Below are positions 1-7,226 of a stretch of 11,665 nt of DNA, piece by piece. Below the pieces are notes generated by a model. That model was not told where the DNA came from. It did no database searches and worked only from the letters and a program-made list of their open reading frames with translations. Both the position numbers and the translations under genes were made by a program. Position 1 is the first letter of the stretch, and the number at the start of each line of letters is the position of its first letter. Origin of the DNA: Acidovorax sp. (GTDB lineage: Bacteria; Pseudomonadota; Gammaproteobacteria; Burkholderiales; Burkholderiaceae_C); assembly GCA_030150585.1 (NCBI GenBank), contig JASLFM010000125.1:1-11665 (forward strand), given 5' to 3'.

Positions 1-59
1 CCGAGCGCAGCCTGGCCGAGGTGGCGCAATGGGCCGCCACCCTACAATCGAACGCTTAA
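1..59 (+). CDS. hisS: 3' end of probable histidyl-tRNA synthetase (partial)
   Basis: An open frame enters from the left edge (first full codon at 3) and ends at TAA 57-59. It encodes only 18 residues, ending AEVAQWAATLQSNA. That is too short for recognition by sequence alone. The assignment rests mainly on gene order: in Burkholderiales and many Gammaproteobacteria hisS lies directly upstream of yfgM, bamB and der, and the alpha-helical, hydrophilic tail fits the C-terminal anticodon-binding domain of HisRS. Only 15 nt separate it from the next start codon, so the two genes are probably cotranscribed. It could be any other gene that ends this way. Confidence 0.55.
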   Translation, partial: ERSLAEVAQWAATLQSNA

Positions 60-74
60 CCTGCAACGCAATCC

Positions 75-755
75 ATGGCACATCATCTCGATCTCGAAGA
101 ACAAGAGCAGCTTGACAAGCTCAAGCATTTCTGGAACGCCTGGGGCACCCTCATCAGCTCGGTGCTGATCGTCGTCTTCGGCGGCATGGCGGCCTGGAAC
201 GGCTACCAGTACTGGCAGAACCGCCAGGCCTTCCAGGCGTCGGCACTGGCCGATGCGGTGGACGCAGCGGTTACGGCCAAGGATGCGGCGCGCATGGAGC
301 AGGCCTTCGGCGACCTCAAGTCACGCTACGGTGGCACCAGCCAGGCGGGCCTGGCGGGCCTGCAGGTAGGCAAGGCGCTGGTCGAAGCAGGCAACCTGGA
401 CGGTGCCAAGGCCACGCTGGCCTGGGTGGCGGACAACGCTTCCGACGCAGGCCACAAGGCCATCGCGCGCCTGCGCCTGGCGAGCGTGCTCGTGCAGCAG
501 CAGGCCTACGACGAGGCGCTCAAGCAGCTGTCAGGCAGCATGCCGCCCGAGTTCGACGCCGCTGTGGCCGACCGCAAGGGCGACATCTACGCGCTGCAGG
601 GCAAGAAGGCCGAGGCAATTGAGGAATACAACAAGGCCTACAAGCGCTTCGATGAGGGCCTGGAACTGCGTCGCCTGGTCGAAGCCAAGCTCAACGCGCT
701 GGGCGTGCAGCCCCAGCTCGTGGCGGCTGCCACCGTGCAAGGGGGCGCCAAGTGA
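75..755 (+). CDS. yfgM: YfgM-like membrane-anchored TPR protein (ancillary SecYEG translocon subunit family)
   Basis: The product is 226 residues, the usual size for YfgM/TPR_21 (DUF2133) proteins. Residues 1-21 are charged and cytoplasmic-looking (HLDLEEQEQLDKLKHFW). One hydrophobic segment follows at about 22-43 (AWGTLISSVLIVVFGGMAAW), then a helical, Ala/Lys/Glu-rich periplasmic part with TPR-like helix pairs, for example YDEALKQL near 146 and KKAEAIEEYNKAY near 178. In E. coli, YfgM is an inner-membrane protein that associates with SecYEG and the periplasmic chaperone PpiD. The same role is inferred here from family and from position upstream of bamB. No strong Shine-Dalgarno precedes ATG 75, but this start gives the family's typical N-terminus. 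The stop TGA 753-755 overlaps the bamB ATG, which suggests translational coupling. Confidence 0.88.
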   Translation: MAHHLDLEEQEQLDKLKHFWNAWGTLISSVLIVVFGGMAAWNGYQYWQNRQAFQASALADAVDAAVTAKDAARMEQAFGDLKSRYGGTSQAGLAGLQVGKALVEAGNLDGAKATLAWVADNASDAGHKAIARLRLASVLVQQQAYDEALKQLSGSMPPEFDAAVADRKGDIYALQGKKAEAIEEYNKAYKRFDEGLELRRLVEAKLNALGVQPQLVAAATVQGGAK

Positions 756-1915
756 TGCCGCGCGCACTGTCTTCGCGCGTGGCTGCACGCACGGTGCGCA
801 GCCTCGGGCTGGGTGTCCTGGTGCTCGCGCTCGCGGGGTGCTCTCTGTGGGGCGGCAGCGCCGCCAAGCCCAAGCCGGCCGAGCTGGGCCCCATGGTGCC
901 CGTGCTCGGCGTGCGCCAGGCCTGGGCCGGCAAGCTGGGGGCTATCGAGCGCCTGCCGCTCGACGTGCACGTGAATGGCAACCTTGTGACCCTGGCGTCG
1001 GCCGACGGTACCGTCGCAGCCATCGATGCCCGCACGGGCGGCGACCTCTGGCGTGCCAATCTGGGCGAGCCCCTGGCCGCCGGTGTGGGCAGTGATGGCA
1101 AGCGTGCGGCCGTGGCGTCGCGCAGCAACCAGCTCATCGTGGTGGCCGATGGCCGCGAGGTGTGGCGCCAGCCGCTTTCCGCTCAGGTCTATACGGCACC
1201 GCTGGTGGCGGGCGAGCGCGTGTTCGTGCTGGCCGCCGACCGCTCCCTCTCGGCCTACGACGCCGCCACGGGCAAGCGCCTGTGGAACCAGCAGCGCCCC
1301 GGTGAGCCGCTGGTGCTGCGCCAATCGGGTGTGCTGATGGCCGTGGGCGACACGCTCGTGGCCGGCATGGCGGGGCGCATGGTGGGTTTCAACCCCAACA
1401 GCGGTACGGTGCGCTGGGAGGCGCCCATTGCCACGCCGCGGGGTACCAACGACATCGAGCGCCTCGTGGAACTCGTGGGCCGCACGAGCCGCGTGGGCGA
1501 CAACGTGTGCGTGCGCGCCTTCCAGGCCGCCGTGGGCTGCGTGGAAACGGGCCGCGGCTCTGTGGTCTGGAGCCAGCCCGCTAACGGCGCCACGGGCATT
1601 GACGGCGATGCCACCATGCTCTTCGGTGCGGAGAGCAATGGCGTGATCACCGCGTGGAAGCGTTCGGATGGTGCCCGCGCCTGGTCTTCGGATCGCCTGC
1701 AGTACCGCAAGCTCACGGCTCCGCTGCTGCTGGGCCGCTCGGTGGTGGTCGGGGACGACACGGGCTGGGTGCACTTGCTGTCCAAGGACGACGGTACGCC
1801 GCTGAACCGCATCGCCACCGACGGCTCCGCGATCGCGGCCGCTCCGGTGGTCGCTGCCGATACGCTGGTGGTCGTGACCCGCAACGGCAGCATCTACGGC
1901 TTCCGCCCGGAGTAA
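755..1915 (+). CDS. bamB: Outer membrane protein assembly factor BamB (lipoprotein)
   Basis: The product is 386 residues, close to the family length. The N-terminus is a lipoprotein signal peptide: Arg-rich n-region, hydrophobic core at about 17-25, and lipobox LAGC with the lipidated Cys at 29. Residue +2 is Ser rather than Asp, consistent with sorting to the outer membrane. The rest shows repeated PQQ-type beta-propeller blades, each with a turn like DARTGGDLWRA, DAATGKRLWNQ, NPNSGTVRWEA or SDGARAWSSD, which is the eight-bladed fold of BamB. BamB is the scaffold lipoprotein of the BAM complex that inserts beta-barrel proteins. I chose ATG 755, which overlaps the yfgM stop (TGATG), over the in-frame GTG at 752. 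A G-run (741-745) just upstream can serve as ribosome binding site. Der follows after 15 nt. Confidence 0.95.
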   Translation: MPRALSSRVAARTVRSLGLGVLVLALAGCSLWGGSAAKPKPAELGPMVPVLGVRQAWAGKLGAIERLPLDVHVNGNLVTLASADGTVAAIDARTGGDLWRANLGEPLAAGVGSDGKRAAVASRSNQLIVVADGREVWRQPLSAQVYTAPLVAGERVFVLAADRSLSAYDAATGKRLWNQQRPGEPLVLRQSGVLMAVGDTLVAGMAGRMVGFNPNSGTVRWEAPIATPRGTNDIERLVELVGRTSRVGDNVCVRAFQAAVGCVETGRGSVVWSQPANGATGIDGDATMLFGAESNGVITAWKRSDGARAWSSDRLQYRKLTAPLLLGRSVVVGDDTGWVHLLSKDDGTPLNRIATDGSAIAAAPVVAADTLVVVTRNGSIYGFRPE

Positions 1916-1930
1916 CGGGGTGGCATCGGC

Positions 1931-3280
1931 ATGAAACCAGTCATCGCCCTCGTGGGGCGCCCCAACGTCGGCAAGTCGACGCTGTTCAACCGCCTGACCA
2001 AGTCGCGCGACGCGATCGTGGCCGATTTCGCGGGGCTCACGCGCGACCGGCATTACGGCAATGGCCGGCAGGGCAAGCGCGAATACATCGTCATCGACAC
2101 GGGTGGCTTCGAGCCCGATGCGGGCAGTGGCAGCATCTACCGCGAGATGGCCAAACAGACCCAGCAGGCCGTGGCGGAGGCCGATGTGGTCGTCTTCGTG
2201 GTGGACGCCCGCGCGGGCGTTTCGGCCCAGGACCATGACATCGCCCAGTACCTGCGCCGTCTTGGCAAGCCCTGCTTGCTCGTGGCCAACAAGGCCGAAG
2301 GCATGCAGGCGGGTGCGCAATTGTCCGAGTTCTACGAATTGGGCCTGGGCGAGGTGGTTCCGGTATCGGCCGCCCATGGCCAGGGTGTCCGCAGCCTGGT
2401 GGATCTGGCCCTCGAGCCCCTGAACCTGCCCGAGCCCGATGAGGACGCCGAGGCGCAGGATGGCCAGGGCCCCATCAAGCTGGCCGTGGCGGGCCGGCCC
2501 AATGTGGGCAAATCCACGCTCATCAACACCTGGCTCGGCGAGGAGCGCCTCGTAGCGTTCGACATGCCCGGCACTACGCGCGACGCCATCTCCGTGCCGT
2601 TCGAGCGCAATGGCCAGAAGTTCGAGCTGATCGACACGGCGGGCTTGCGCCGCAAGGGCAAGGTGTTCGAGGCGATCGAGAAGTTCTCGGTGGTCAAGAC
2701 GCTGCAGGCCATCGAGTCCGCCAACGTCGTGCTGCTCCTGCTCGATGCCACGCAGGGCGTGACCGACCAGGATGCGCACATCGCCGGCTACATCCTCGAA
2801 AGCGGCCGGGCCGTGGTGCTCGCTGTCAACAAGTGGGATGCGGTGGATGACTACCAGCGCCAGATGCTGGAGCGCTCCATCGAAACCCGGCTGTCGTTCC
2901 TCAAGTTCGCGACGCTGCATTTCATCTCGGCCAAGAAACGCCAGGGCTTGGGGCCGCTGTGGACCTCCATCGCGCAGGCCCACAAGGCCGCGACGTGCAA
3001 GATGTCCACGCCCGTGCTCACGCGCTTGCTTCTGGAGGCCGTGCAGTTCCAGACGCCCAAGAAGATTGGCATGTTCCGCCCCAAGCTGCGCTATGCACAC
3101 CAGGGTGGAATGAACCCGCCAGTGATCGTGATCCACGGCAACTCGCTGGAGCATGTGACCGAGGCTTACAAGCGCTTCCTGGAAGGGCGCTTCCGCAAGG
3201 AGTTCAACCTCGTGGGCACGCCGCTGCGCATCGAGATGAAGACCTCGCACAACCCCTATGCCGACAAGGACGGCAGCTGA
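1931..3280 (+). CDS. der: Ribosome biogenesis GTPase Der (EngA)
   Basis: The product is 449 residues with two tandem G domains and a C-terminal KH-like domain, the unique Der architecture. G domain 1 has the P-loop GRPNVGKST at 9-17, DTGG at 56-59 and NKAE at 120-123. An acidic linker (about 168-180) leads to G domain 2 with GRPNVGKST at 188-196, the DMPGTTRD switch at 211-218, DTAG at 235-238 and NKWD at 300-303. The KH-like domain spans about 355-440 and includes the NPPVIVIHGN stretch. Der acts in late 50S subunit assembly. ATG 1931 follows a G-rich stretch (1917-1922) that can act as ribosome binding site. G4 of the first G domain is NKAE instead of the textbook NKxD, so Glu replaces the guanine-specifying Asp; I believe this occurs in other betaproteobacteria. 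bamB-der is a common conserved pair. Confidence 0.97.
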   Translation: MKPVIALVGRPNVGKSTLFNRLTKSRDAIVADFAGLTRDRHYGNGRQGKREYIVIDTGGFEPDAGSGSIYREMAKQTQQAVAEADVVVFVVDARAGVSAQDHDIAQYLRRLGKPCLLVANKAEGMQAGAQLSEFYELGLGEVVPVSAAHGQGVRSLVDLALEPLNLPEPDEDAEAQDGQGPIKLAVAGRPNVGKSTLINTWLGEERLVAFDMPGTTRDAISVPFERNGQKFELIDTAGLRRKGKVFEAIEKFSVVKTLQAIESANVVLLLLDATQGVTDQDAHIAGYILESGRAVVLAVNKWDAVDDYQRQMLERSIETRLSFLKFATLHFISAKKRQGLGPLWTSIAQAHKAATCKMSTPVLTRLLLEAVQFQTPKKIGMFRPKLRYAHQGGMNPPVIVIHGNSLEHVTEAYKRFLEGRFRKEFNLVGTPLRIEMKTSHNPYADKDGS

Positions 3281-3286
3281 CTGCCG

Positions 3287-3320
3287 CCCGCGAGGGCGAA
3301 AGCCCTTGGATTTTCGCGGG
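3287..3320 (+). other. Nested hairpin in the der-hfq gap
   Basis: CCCGCGA (3287-3293) is the exact reverse complement of TCGCGGG (3314-3320). Nested inside, GGGC (3294-3297) pairs with GCCC (3302-3305) around a GAAA tetraloop (3298-3301). The two stems would stack, leaving TTGGATTT (3306-3313) unpaired. The element begins 7 nt after the der stop codon. No T-run follows directly, so it is not a canonical intrinsic terminator. It could protect the der mRNA 3' end, be a processing site, or weaken read-through into hfq. The pairing is visible; the function is not. Confidence 0.5.
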
Positions 3321-3370
3321 GGCGAGGGCCTGTGGTAAGGTGTCGCATTACAACAAAATTTTTTGAACAC

Positions 3371-3374
3371 GGAG
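3371..3374 (+). promoter_or_regulatory. Ribosome binding site fixing the hfq GTG start
   Basis: GGAG lies 6 nt before GTG 3381. This supports the GTG start over the in-frame TTG at 3363, which would add six residues not seen at Hfq N-termini. Confidence 0.75.
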
Positions 3375-3380
3375 AATATC

Positions 3381-3635
3381 GTGAGCAATAAAGGCCAACT
3401 CCTCCAAGATCCGTTCCTGAACGCGCTGCGCCGCGAGCATGTGCCGGTCTCCATCTACCTGGTCAACGGCATCAAGCTGCAGGGCCAGATCGAGTCCTTC
3501 GACCAGTACGTCGTGTTGCTGCGCAACACGGTCACGCAAATGGTCTACAAGCACGCCATTTCCACCATCGTTCCGGGTCGTGCCGTGAACTTCTCCACGG
3601 CGGAAGCTTCGGACAACGAAGCCAGCGGCTCCTGA
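3381..3635 (+). CDS. hfq: RNA chaperone Hfq
   Basis: The product is 84 residues. It is the Sm-like hexameric RNA chaperone that pairs small RNAs with mRNAs. The Sm1 and Sm2 motifs are complete: QDPFLNALRREH at 9-20, VPVSIYLVNGIKLQGQIESF at 21-40 and the YKH motif at 56-58. Proximal-face residues Q9, D10, F40, K57 and H58, and distal-face Y26, correspond to E. coli Q8, D9, F39, K56, H57 and Y25. The lateral rim patch reads R-R-E-H (17-20) where E. coli has R-R-E-R. The C-terminal tail after the Sm core is only about 14 residues, ends acidic (EASDNEASGS), and is much shorter than in E. coli. Start codon is GTG, supported by a good Shine-Dalgarno. The gene lies 100 nt after der, the widest gap so far, so it probably has its own promoter, though I could not pick one out with confidence. 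hflX follows. Confidence 0.97.
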   Translation: MSNKGQLLQDPFLNALRREHVPVSIYLVNGIKLQGQIESFDQYVVLLRNTVTQMVYKHAISTIVPGRAVNFSTAEASDNEASGS

Positions 3636-3652
3636 GCTTGCTGCGCCGTCAA

Positions 3653-3673
3653 GCACCCCGCGCTGCCGGGTGC
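3653..3673 (+). other. Small hairpin in the hfq-hflX gap
   Basis: GCACCC (3653-3658) can pair with GGGTGC (3668-3673) across a 9-nt loop. It sits between the hfq stop and the hflX ribosome binding site and has no T-tract. It may modulate the hfq/hflX expression ratio or be incidental in GC-rich DNA. Confidence 0.3.
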
Positions 3674-3685
3674 GCCAAGTCCTTG

Positions 3686-3691
3686 AGGAGG
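3686..3691 (+). promoter_or_regulatory. Ribosome binding site fixing the hflX start
   Basis: AGGAGG, a perfect Shine-Dalgarno core, lies 5 nt before ATG 3697. This rules in favour of ATG 3697 over the in-frame GTG at 3670. Confidence 0.85.
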
Positions 3692-3696
3692 CTGCC

Positions 3697-4878
3697 ATGA
3701 GCGGGGAGGCCTCCTTCACCCAGCGCAAGGCCGCTCCGGTCATCCTGGTCGGCGTGGATTTTGGGCTACCCCACTTCGATGGGGCGCTGGAAGAGCTGGG
3801 CCTGCTGGCCCAGACGGCGGGCCTGGAGCCCGTAGCGCGCCTGACCTGCAAGCGCAAGGCACCCGACGCGGCACTGTTCGTTGGCAGCGGCAAGGCGGAC
3901 GAAATCCGCATGCTGGCCCAGATGCACGGCGCCGTGGAGGTGCTGTTCGACCAGGCCCTGAGCCCGGCCCAGCAGCGCAATCTCGAGCGCCATCTTGAAC
4001 TTCCCGTCAACGACAGAACCCTGCTGATCCTGGAGATCTTTGCCCAGCGTGCGCGCAGCCACGAAGGCAAACTCCAGGTGGAGCTGGCGCGACTGCAGTA
4101 CCTGAGCACGCGCCTCGTGCGGCGCTGGTCGCACCTGGAGCGCCAGCGCGGCGGCATCGGCACACGCGGCGGCCCGGGCGAGACCCAGATCGAGCTGGAC
4201 CGGCGCATGATCGGCGATGCCATCAAGCGCACGCGCGAGCGCCTGCTGAAAGTGAAGCGCCAGCGCACCACGCAGCGCCGCCAGCGCGAGCGCCGCGACA
4301 CGTTCAACATCTCGCTGGTGGGCTACACCAATGCGGGCAAGTCCACGCTGTTCAACGCCATGGTCAAGGCCCGCGCCTACGCGGCCGATCAGCTCTTCGC
4401 CACGCTTGACACCACCACGCGCCAGCTCTACCTGGGGGAGGCGGGGCGATCGGTGTCTCTGTCGGATACCGTAGGCTTCATCCGGGACCTGCCCCATGGC
4501 CTCGTAGATGCGTTCCAGGCCACCCTGCAGGAGGCGGTCGACGCTGACCTGCTGCTGCACGTGGTGGATGCCGCCAACCCGCATTTCCCGGAGCAGATCC
4601 AGGAGGTGCTGGGTGTGCTGGCGGAGATTCAGGCCGACGAAATTCCCCAAGTCCTGGTGTTCAACAAGATCGACGCGCTGCCGCCCGAGCAAAGGCCTTT
4701 GCAGATGCAGGATAGCTACGATCTGGGCGGCCGGCGCGTGCCCAGGCTCTTCGTGAGCGCGCGTACCGGGGAGGGGCTGGCGGCACTGCGCGAGCAGCTT
4801 TCGGGGATCGTGGTGGCAGAGCGTGGGCCGGGCATGACCCCAGGCGTTGCTACTGAATTGCAAGGCGAAGGGCCCTGA
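3697..4878 (+). CDS. hflX: GTPase HflX
   Basis: The product is 393 residues. HflX is a ribosome-associated GTPase; in E. coli it splits stalled 70S ribosomes under stress. The N-terminal HflX domain contains LFVGSGKADEI at about 60-70 and the family signature GGIGTRGGPGETQIELDRR at 152-170. An Arg/Lys-rich helix (KRTRERLLKVKRQRTTQRRQ, about 177-196) follows, then the G domain with P-loop GYTNAGKST at 209-217, a threonine-rich switch (FATLDTTTRQL), DTVGF and the guanine-specifying NKID. The length matches the shorter HflX forms. The gene sits between hfq and hflK as in E. coli (hfq-hflX-hflK-hflC), so it belongs to the same operon layout. No lesion is seen. Confidence 0.96.
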   Translation: MSGEASFTQRKAAPVILVGVDFGLPHFDGALEELGLLAQTAGLEPVARLTCKRKAPDAALFVGSGKADEIRMLAQMHGAVEVLFDQALSPAQQRNLERHLELPVNDRTLLILEIFAQRARSHEGKLQVELARLQYLSTRLVRRWSHLERQRGGIGTRGGPGETQIELDRRMIGDAIKRTRERLLKVKRQRTTQRRQRERRDTFNISLVGYTNAGKSTLFNAMVKARAYAADQLFATLDTTTRQLYLGEAGRSVSLSDTVGFIRDLPHGLVDAFQATLQEAVDADLLLHVVDAANPHFPEQIQEVLGVLAEIQADEIPQVLVFNKIDALPPEQRPLQMQDSYDLGGRRVPRLFVSARTGEGLAALREQLSGIVVAERGPGMTPGVATELQGEGP

Positions 4879-4928
4879 TTGGGCACAATGCCGAGTCGGT
4901 CCGTGTCTTTCAAAAACTGAGACTTCGC

Positions 4929-6275
4929 ATGAATCTTCCAATCCGTGCCCCCCGTTGGGCGCTGCTGCCGGAGCGCATCCGCGGGATGTTCAATCTGAAC
5001 GATCCACGCTGGGGCCGTGGCGACGACAAGTCCAACGACGATGGCCGCCCGGAACAGGAGCGTCCGCCGCAGGGGAACCGCAACCCGGGGCCGGGTGGCC
5101 AGCCTCCGGACCTGGATGAACTCTGGCGCGACCTGAACCGCAAGCTTTCCGGCCTGTTCGGCGGCAAGAACGGGGGAGGGCGTGGTCCCATGGGCAATGG
5201 TGGTGGGGGGGGCTTCCAGCCCGACATGAAGAGTGCGGGCATGGGCGTGGGCCTGATCGCTGCGATCGCCGTGCTGATCTGGTTGGGAACAGGCTTTTTC
5301 ATCGTGCAAGAAGGCCAGCAGGCCGTCATCACGCAGTTCGGCAAGTACAAGAGCACGGTGGGGGCCGGCTTCAACTGGCGCCTGCCGTACCCGATCCAAC
5401 GCCATGAGCTCGTGTTCGTGACCCAGATTCGCTCCGCAGACGTGGGGCGCGACAGCGTCATCAAGAGCACGGGGCTGCGCGAGTCGGCCATGCTGACCGA
5501 GGATGAGAACATCGTTGAGATCAAGTTCGCCGTGCAGTACCGCCTGAACGACGCGCGCGCATGGCTCTTCGAGAGCAAGAACCCCGCCGACGCGGTGGTG
5601 CAGGCGGCCGAAACTGCCGTGCGCGAAGTGGTGGGCAAGATGCGCATGGATACAGCGCTGGCCGAGGAGCGCGACCAGATCGCGCCGCGCGTGCGCAAGC
5701 TCATGCAGACCATCCTCGACCGCTACAACGTGGGTGTCGAGGTCGTGGGCATCAACCTGCAGCAGGGCGGCGTGCGCCCGCCCGAGCAGGTGCAGGCCGC
5801 GTTCGACGATGTGCTCAAGGCCGGCCAGGAGCGCGAGCGCGCCAAGAACGAGGCCGAGGCCTATGCCAATGACGTGGTGCCCCGTGCCAAGGGTACGGCC
5901 TCGCGCTTGACGGAGGAGGCATCGGCCTACAAAGCGCGCATCGTCGCGCAGGCGCAGGGCGATGCGCAGCGCTTCAGTGCGGTGCTGGCCGAGTACCAGA
6001 AGGCGCCGCAGGTCACGCGGGACCGAATGTACCTCGAGTCGATGCAGCAGATCTACAGCAACGTCACCAAAGTGCTCGTGGAGTCGCGCCAGGGGTCGAA
6101 CCTGCTGTATCTGCCGCTCGACAAGATCATGCAAAGCGTAGCTCAGCAGCCGACCGCCGGGGAGGCGCAGAGCCCGTCTTTGCCCAGTCCGGCGCCTGCC
6201 GCGGCCCCGTCCAGTTTTTCGAACGATTCCCGTGCCCGCGACAGCAGCCGCTCGCGCGACCGCGAGTCGCGCTAG
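4929..6275 (+). CDS. hflK: FtsH protease modulator HflK (SPFH/band 7 membrane protein)
   Basis: The product is 448 residues. A Gly/Asp/Arg/Pro-rich cytoplasmic N-terminal region (1-100) includes the family-typical FNLNDPRWGRG at 21-31 and two glycine clusters. One transmembrane helix lies at about 104-126 (MGVGLIAAIAVLIWLGTGFF), followed by the SPFH domain (VQEGQQAVITQFGKY onward to about 310), a helical segment rich in Glu/Ala/Arg, and a low-complexity Ser/Pro/Arg tail (about 403-448). HflK and HflC form a large cage around FtsH in the inner membrane and limit its proteolysis of membrane substrates. The start is less sure than others: ATG 4929 has only a weak upstream GAGA, and in-frame ATG 4986 (Met20, just before FNLNDPRW) is possible. 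A G8 tract at 5205-5212 encodes part of the glycine run. The gap to hflX is 50 nt; hflC starts 15 nt after the stop. Confidence 0.95.
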   Translation: MNLPIRAPRWALLPERIRGMFNLNDPRWGRGDDKSNDDGRPEQERPPQGNRNPGPGGQPPDLDELWRDLNRKLSGLFGGKNGGGRGPMGNGGGGGFQPDMKSAGMGVGLIAAIAVLIWLGTGFFIVQEGQQAVITQFGKYKSTVGAGFNWRLPYPIQRHELVFVTQIRSADVGRDSVIKSTGLRESAMLTEDENIVEIKFAVQYRLNDARAWLFESKNPADAVVQAAETAVREVVGKMRMDTALAEERDQIAPRVRKLMQTILDRYNVGVEVVGINLQQGGVRPPEQVQAAFDDVLKAGQERERAKNEAEAYANDVVPRAKGTASRLTEEASAYKARIVAQAQGDAQRFSAVLAEYQKAPQVTRDRMYLESMQQIYSNVTKVLVESRQGSNLLYLPLDKIMQSVAQQPTAGEAQSPSLPSPAPAAAPSSFSNDSRARDSSRSRDRESR

Positions 6276-6279
6276 GAGT

Positions 6280-6284
6280 AGGAG
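6280..6284 (+). promoter_or_regulatory. Ribosome binding site of hflC
   Basis: AGGAG lies 6 nt before the GTG start at 6291 and supports that non-ATG start. Confidence 0.7.
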
Positions 6285-6290
6285 AGCCTT

Positions 6291-7196
6291 GTGAACAGAG
6301 TTGGTTTTTTTGCTTCGACCATCCTGGTTGTGCTGGCGCTGATGAGCTCCATGCTCTTTGTGGTGGATCAACGCCAGTTCGGCGTGGTGTACGCCCTGGG
6401 CCAGATCAAGGAAGTCATCACCGAGCCCGGACTGAACTTCAAGCTACCGCCGCCGTTCCAGAACGTGACATACATCGACAAGCGGTTGCTTACCCTGGAC
6501 AGCACCGATACTGAGCCGATGCTCACGGCCGAGAAGCAGCGCGTGGTGATCGACTGGTATGTGCGCTGGCGCATCTCCGATCCGTCGGAGTACATCCGCA
6601 ACGTGGGCATGGACGAGAACGCCGGCGCCCTGCAGCTCAACCGCGTGGTGCGCAATGCATTCCAGGAAGAAATCAACCGCCGCACGGTGCGTGAGCTGCT
6701 GTCTACCAAACGGGAGGCTTTGATGGCCGACGTCAAGCGCGAAGTGCTGGAGACCGTGCGCGGTGCCAAGCCCTGGGGCGTGGACGTGGTGGATGTGCGC
6801 ATCACCCGTGTGGACTATGTGGAAGCCATCACCGAATCGGTGTACCGGCGCATGGAGGCTGAACGCAAGCGCGTGGCCAACGAGCTGCGCTCCACCGGCG
6901 CTGCCGAGGGCGAGAAGATCCGTGCGGAGGCGGATCGCCAGCGCGAGATCACTATCGCCAACGCCTACCGGGACGCGCAGAAGATCAAGGGCGAAGGCGA
7001 CGCCGAGGCCGCGCGCGTCTACGCCGAGGCCTTTGGCCGCGATCCGCAATTCGCCCAGTTCTACCGCAGCCTCGAGGCGTACAAGGCCAGCTTCAGCAAG
7101 AAGAGCGACGTGATGGTGGTGGATCCGTCGTCGTCGGACTTCTTCAAGGCCTTCCGCGGCGGCGCCGCAGCGGCGCCCGCAGCCCCTCGCAAGTAA
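6291..7196 (+). CDS. hflC: FtsH protease modulator HflC (SPFH/band 7 membrane protein)
   Basis: The product is 301 residues, the normal HflC size, with a GTG start and a well-placed AGGAG. A signal-anchor helix spans about 5-25 (GFFASTILVVLALMSSMLFV) and leads directly into the SPFH domain (VDQRQFGVVYALGQI onward). Later come typical HflC segments: YVRWRISDPSEYIRNVG, a long charged helix (YRRMEAERKRVANELRSTGA), and the C-terminal FYRSLEAYKASF with a short Ala-rich tail. It pairs with HflK to form the FtsH-associated HflKC complex. The hflK-hflC gap is 15 nt, which suggests co-translation at matched amounts. No lesion is seen. A T7 run at 6305-6311 falls in codons 5-7 of the signal anchor, in the correct frame. 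Confidence 0.96.
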   Translation: MNRVGFFASTILVVLALMSSMLFVVDQRQFGVVYALGQIKEVITEPGLNFKLPPPFQNVTYIDKRLLTLDSTDTEPMLTAEKQRVVIDWYVRWRISDPSEYIRNVGMDENAGALQLNRVVRNAFQEEINRRTVRELLSTKREALMADVKREVLETVRGAKPWGVDVVDVRITRVDYVEAITESVYRRMEAERKRVANELRSTGAAEGEKIRAEADRQREITIANAYRDAQKIKGEGDAEAARVYAEAFGRDPQFAQFYRSLEAYKASFSKKSDVMVVDPSSSDFFKAFRGGAAAAPAAPRK

Positions 7197-7226
7197 CGGC
7201 GCAGCCGAGCGCTTTCGCGGACCTGC

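Noticed and set aside
3306..3348. Possible hfq promoter (TTGGAT at 3306 or a weak TAAGGT -10 near 3336).
   Set aside because: No -35/-10 pair at normal spacing comes close to consensus. A promoter is likely in the gap, but I cannot place it.
638..3454. A 938-codon open frame on the minus strand across bamB, der and the start of hfq.
   Set aside because: It is antisense to well-identified genes, its translation is rich in His, Arg, Ala and Gly as in GC-rich antisense frames, and it matches no family I know. Stop codons are simply rare on that strand with this codon use.
4858..4889. TTGCAA and CACAAT before hflK as a promoter.
   Set aside because: The spacing is 20 bp and the -10 is poor. Transcription from upstream is simpler.
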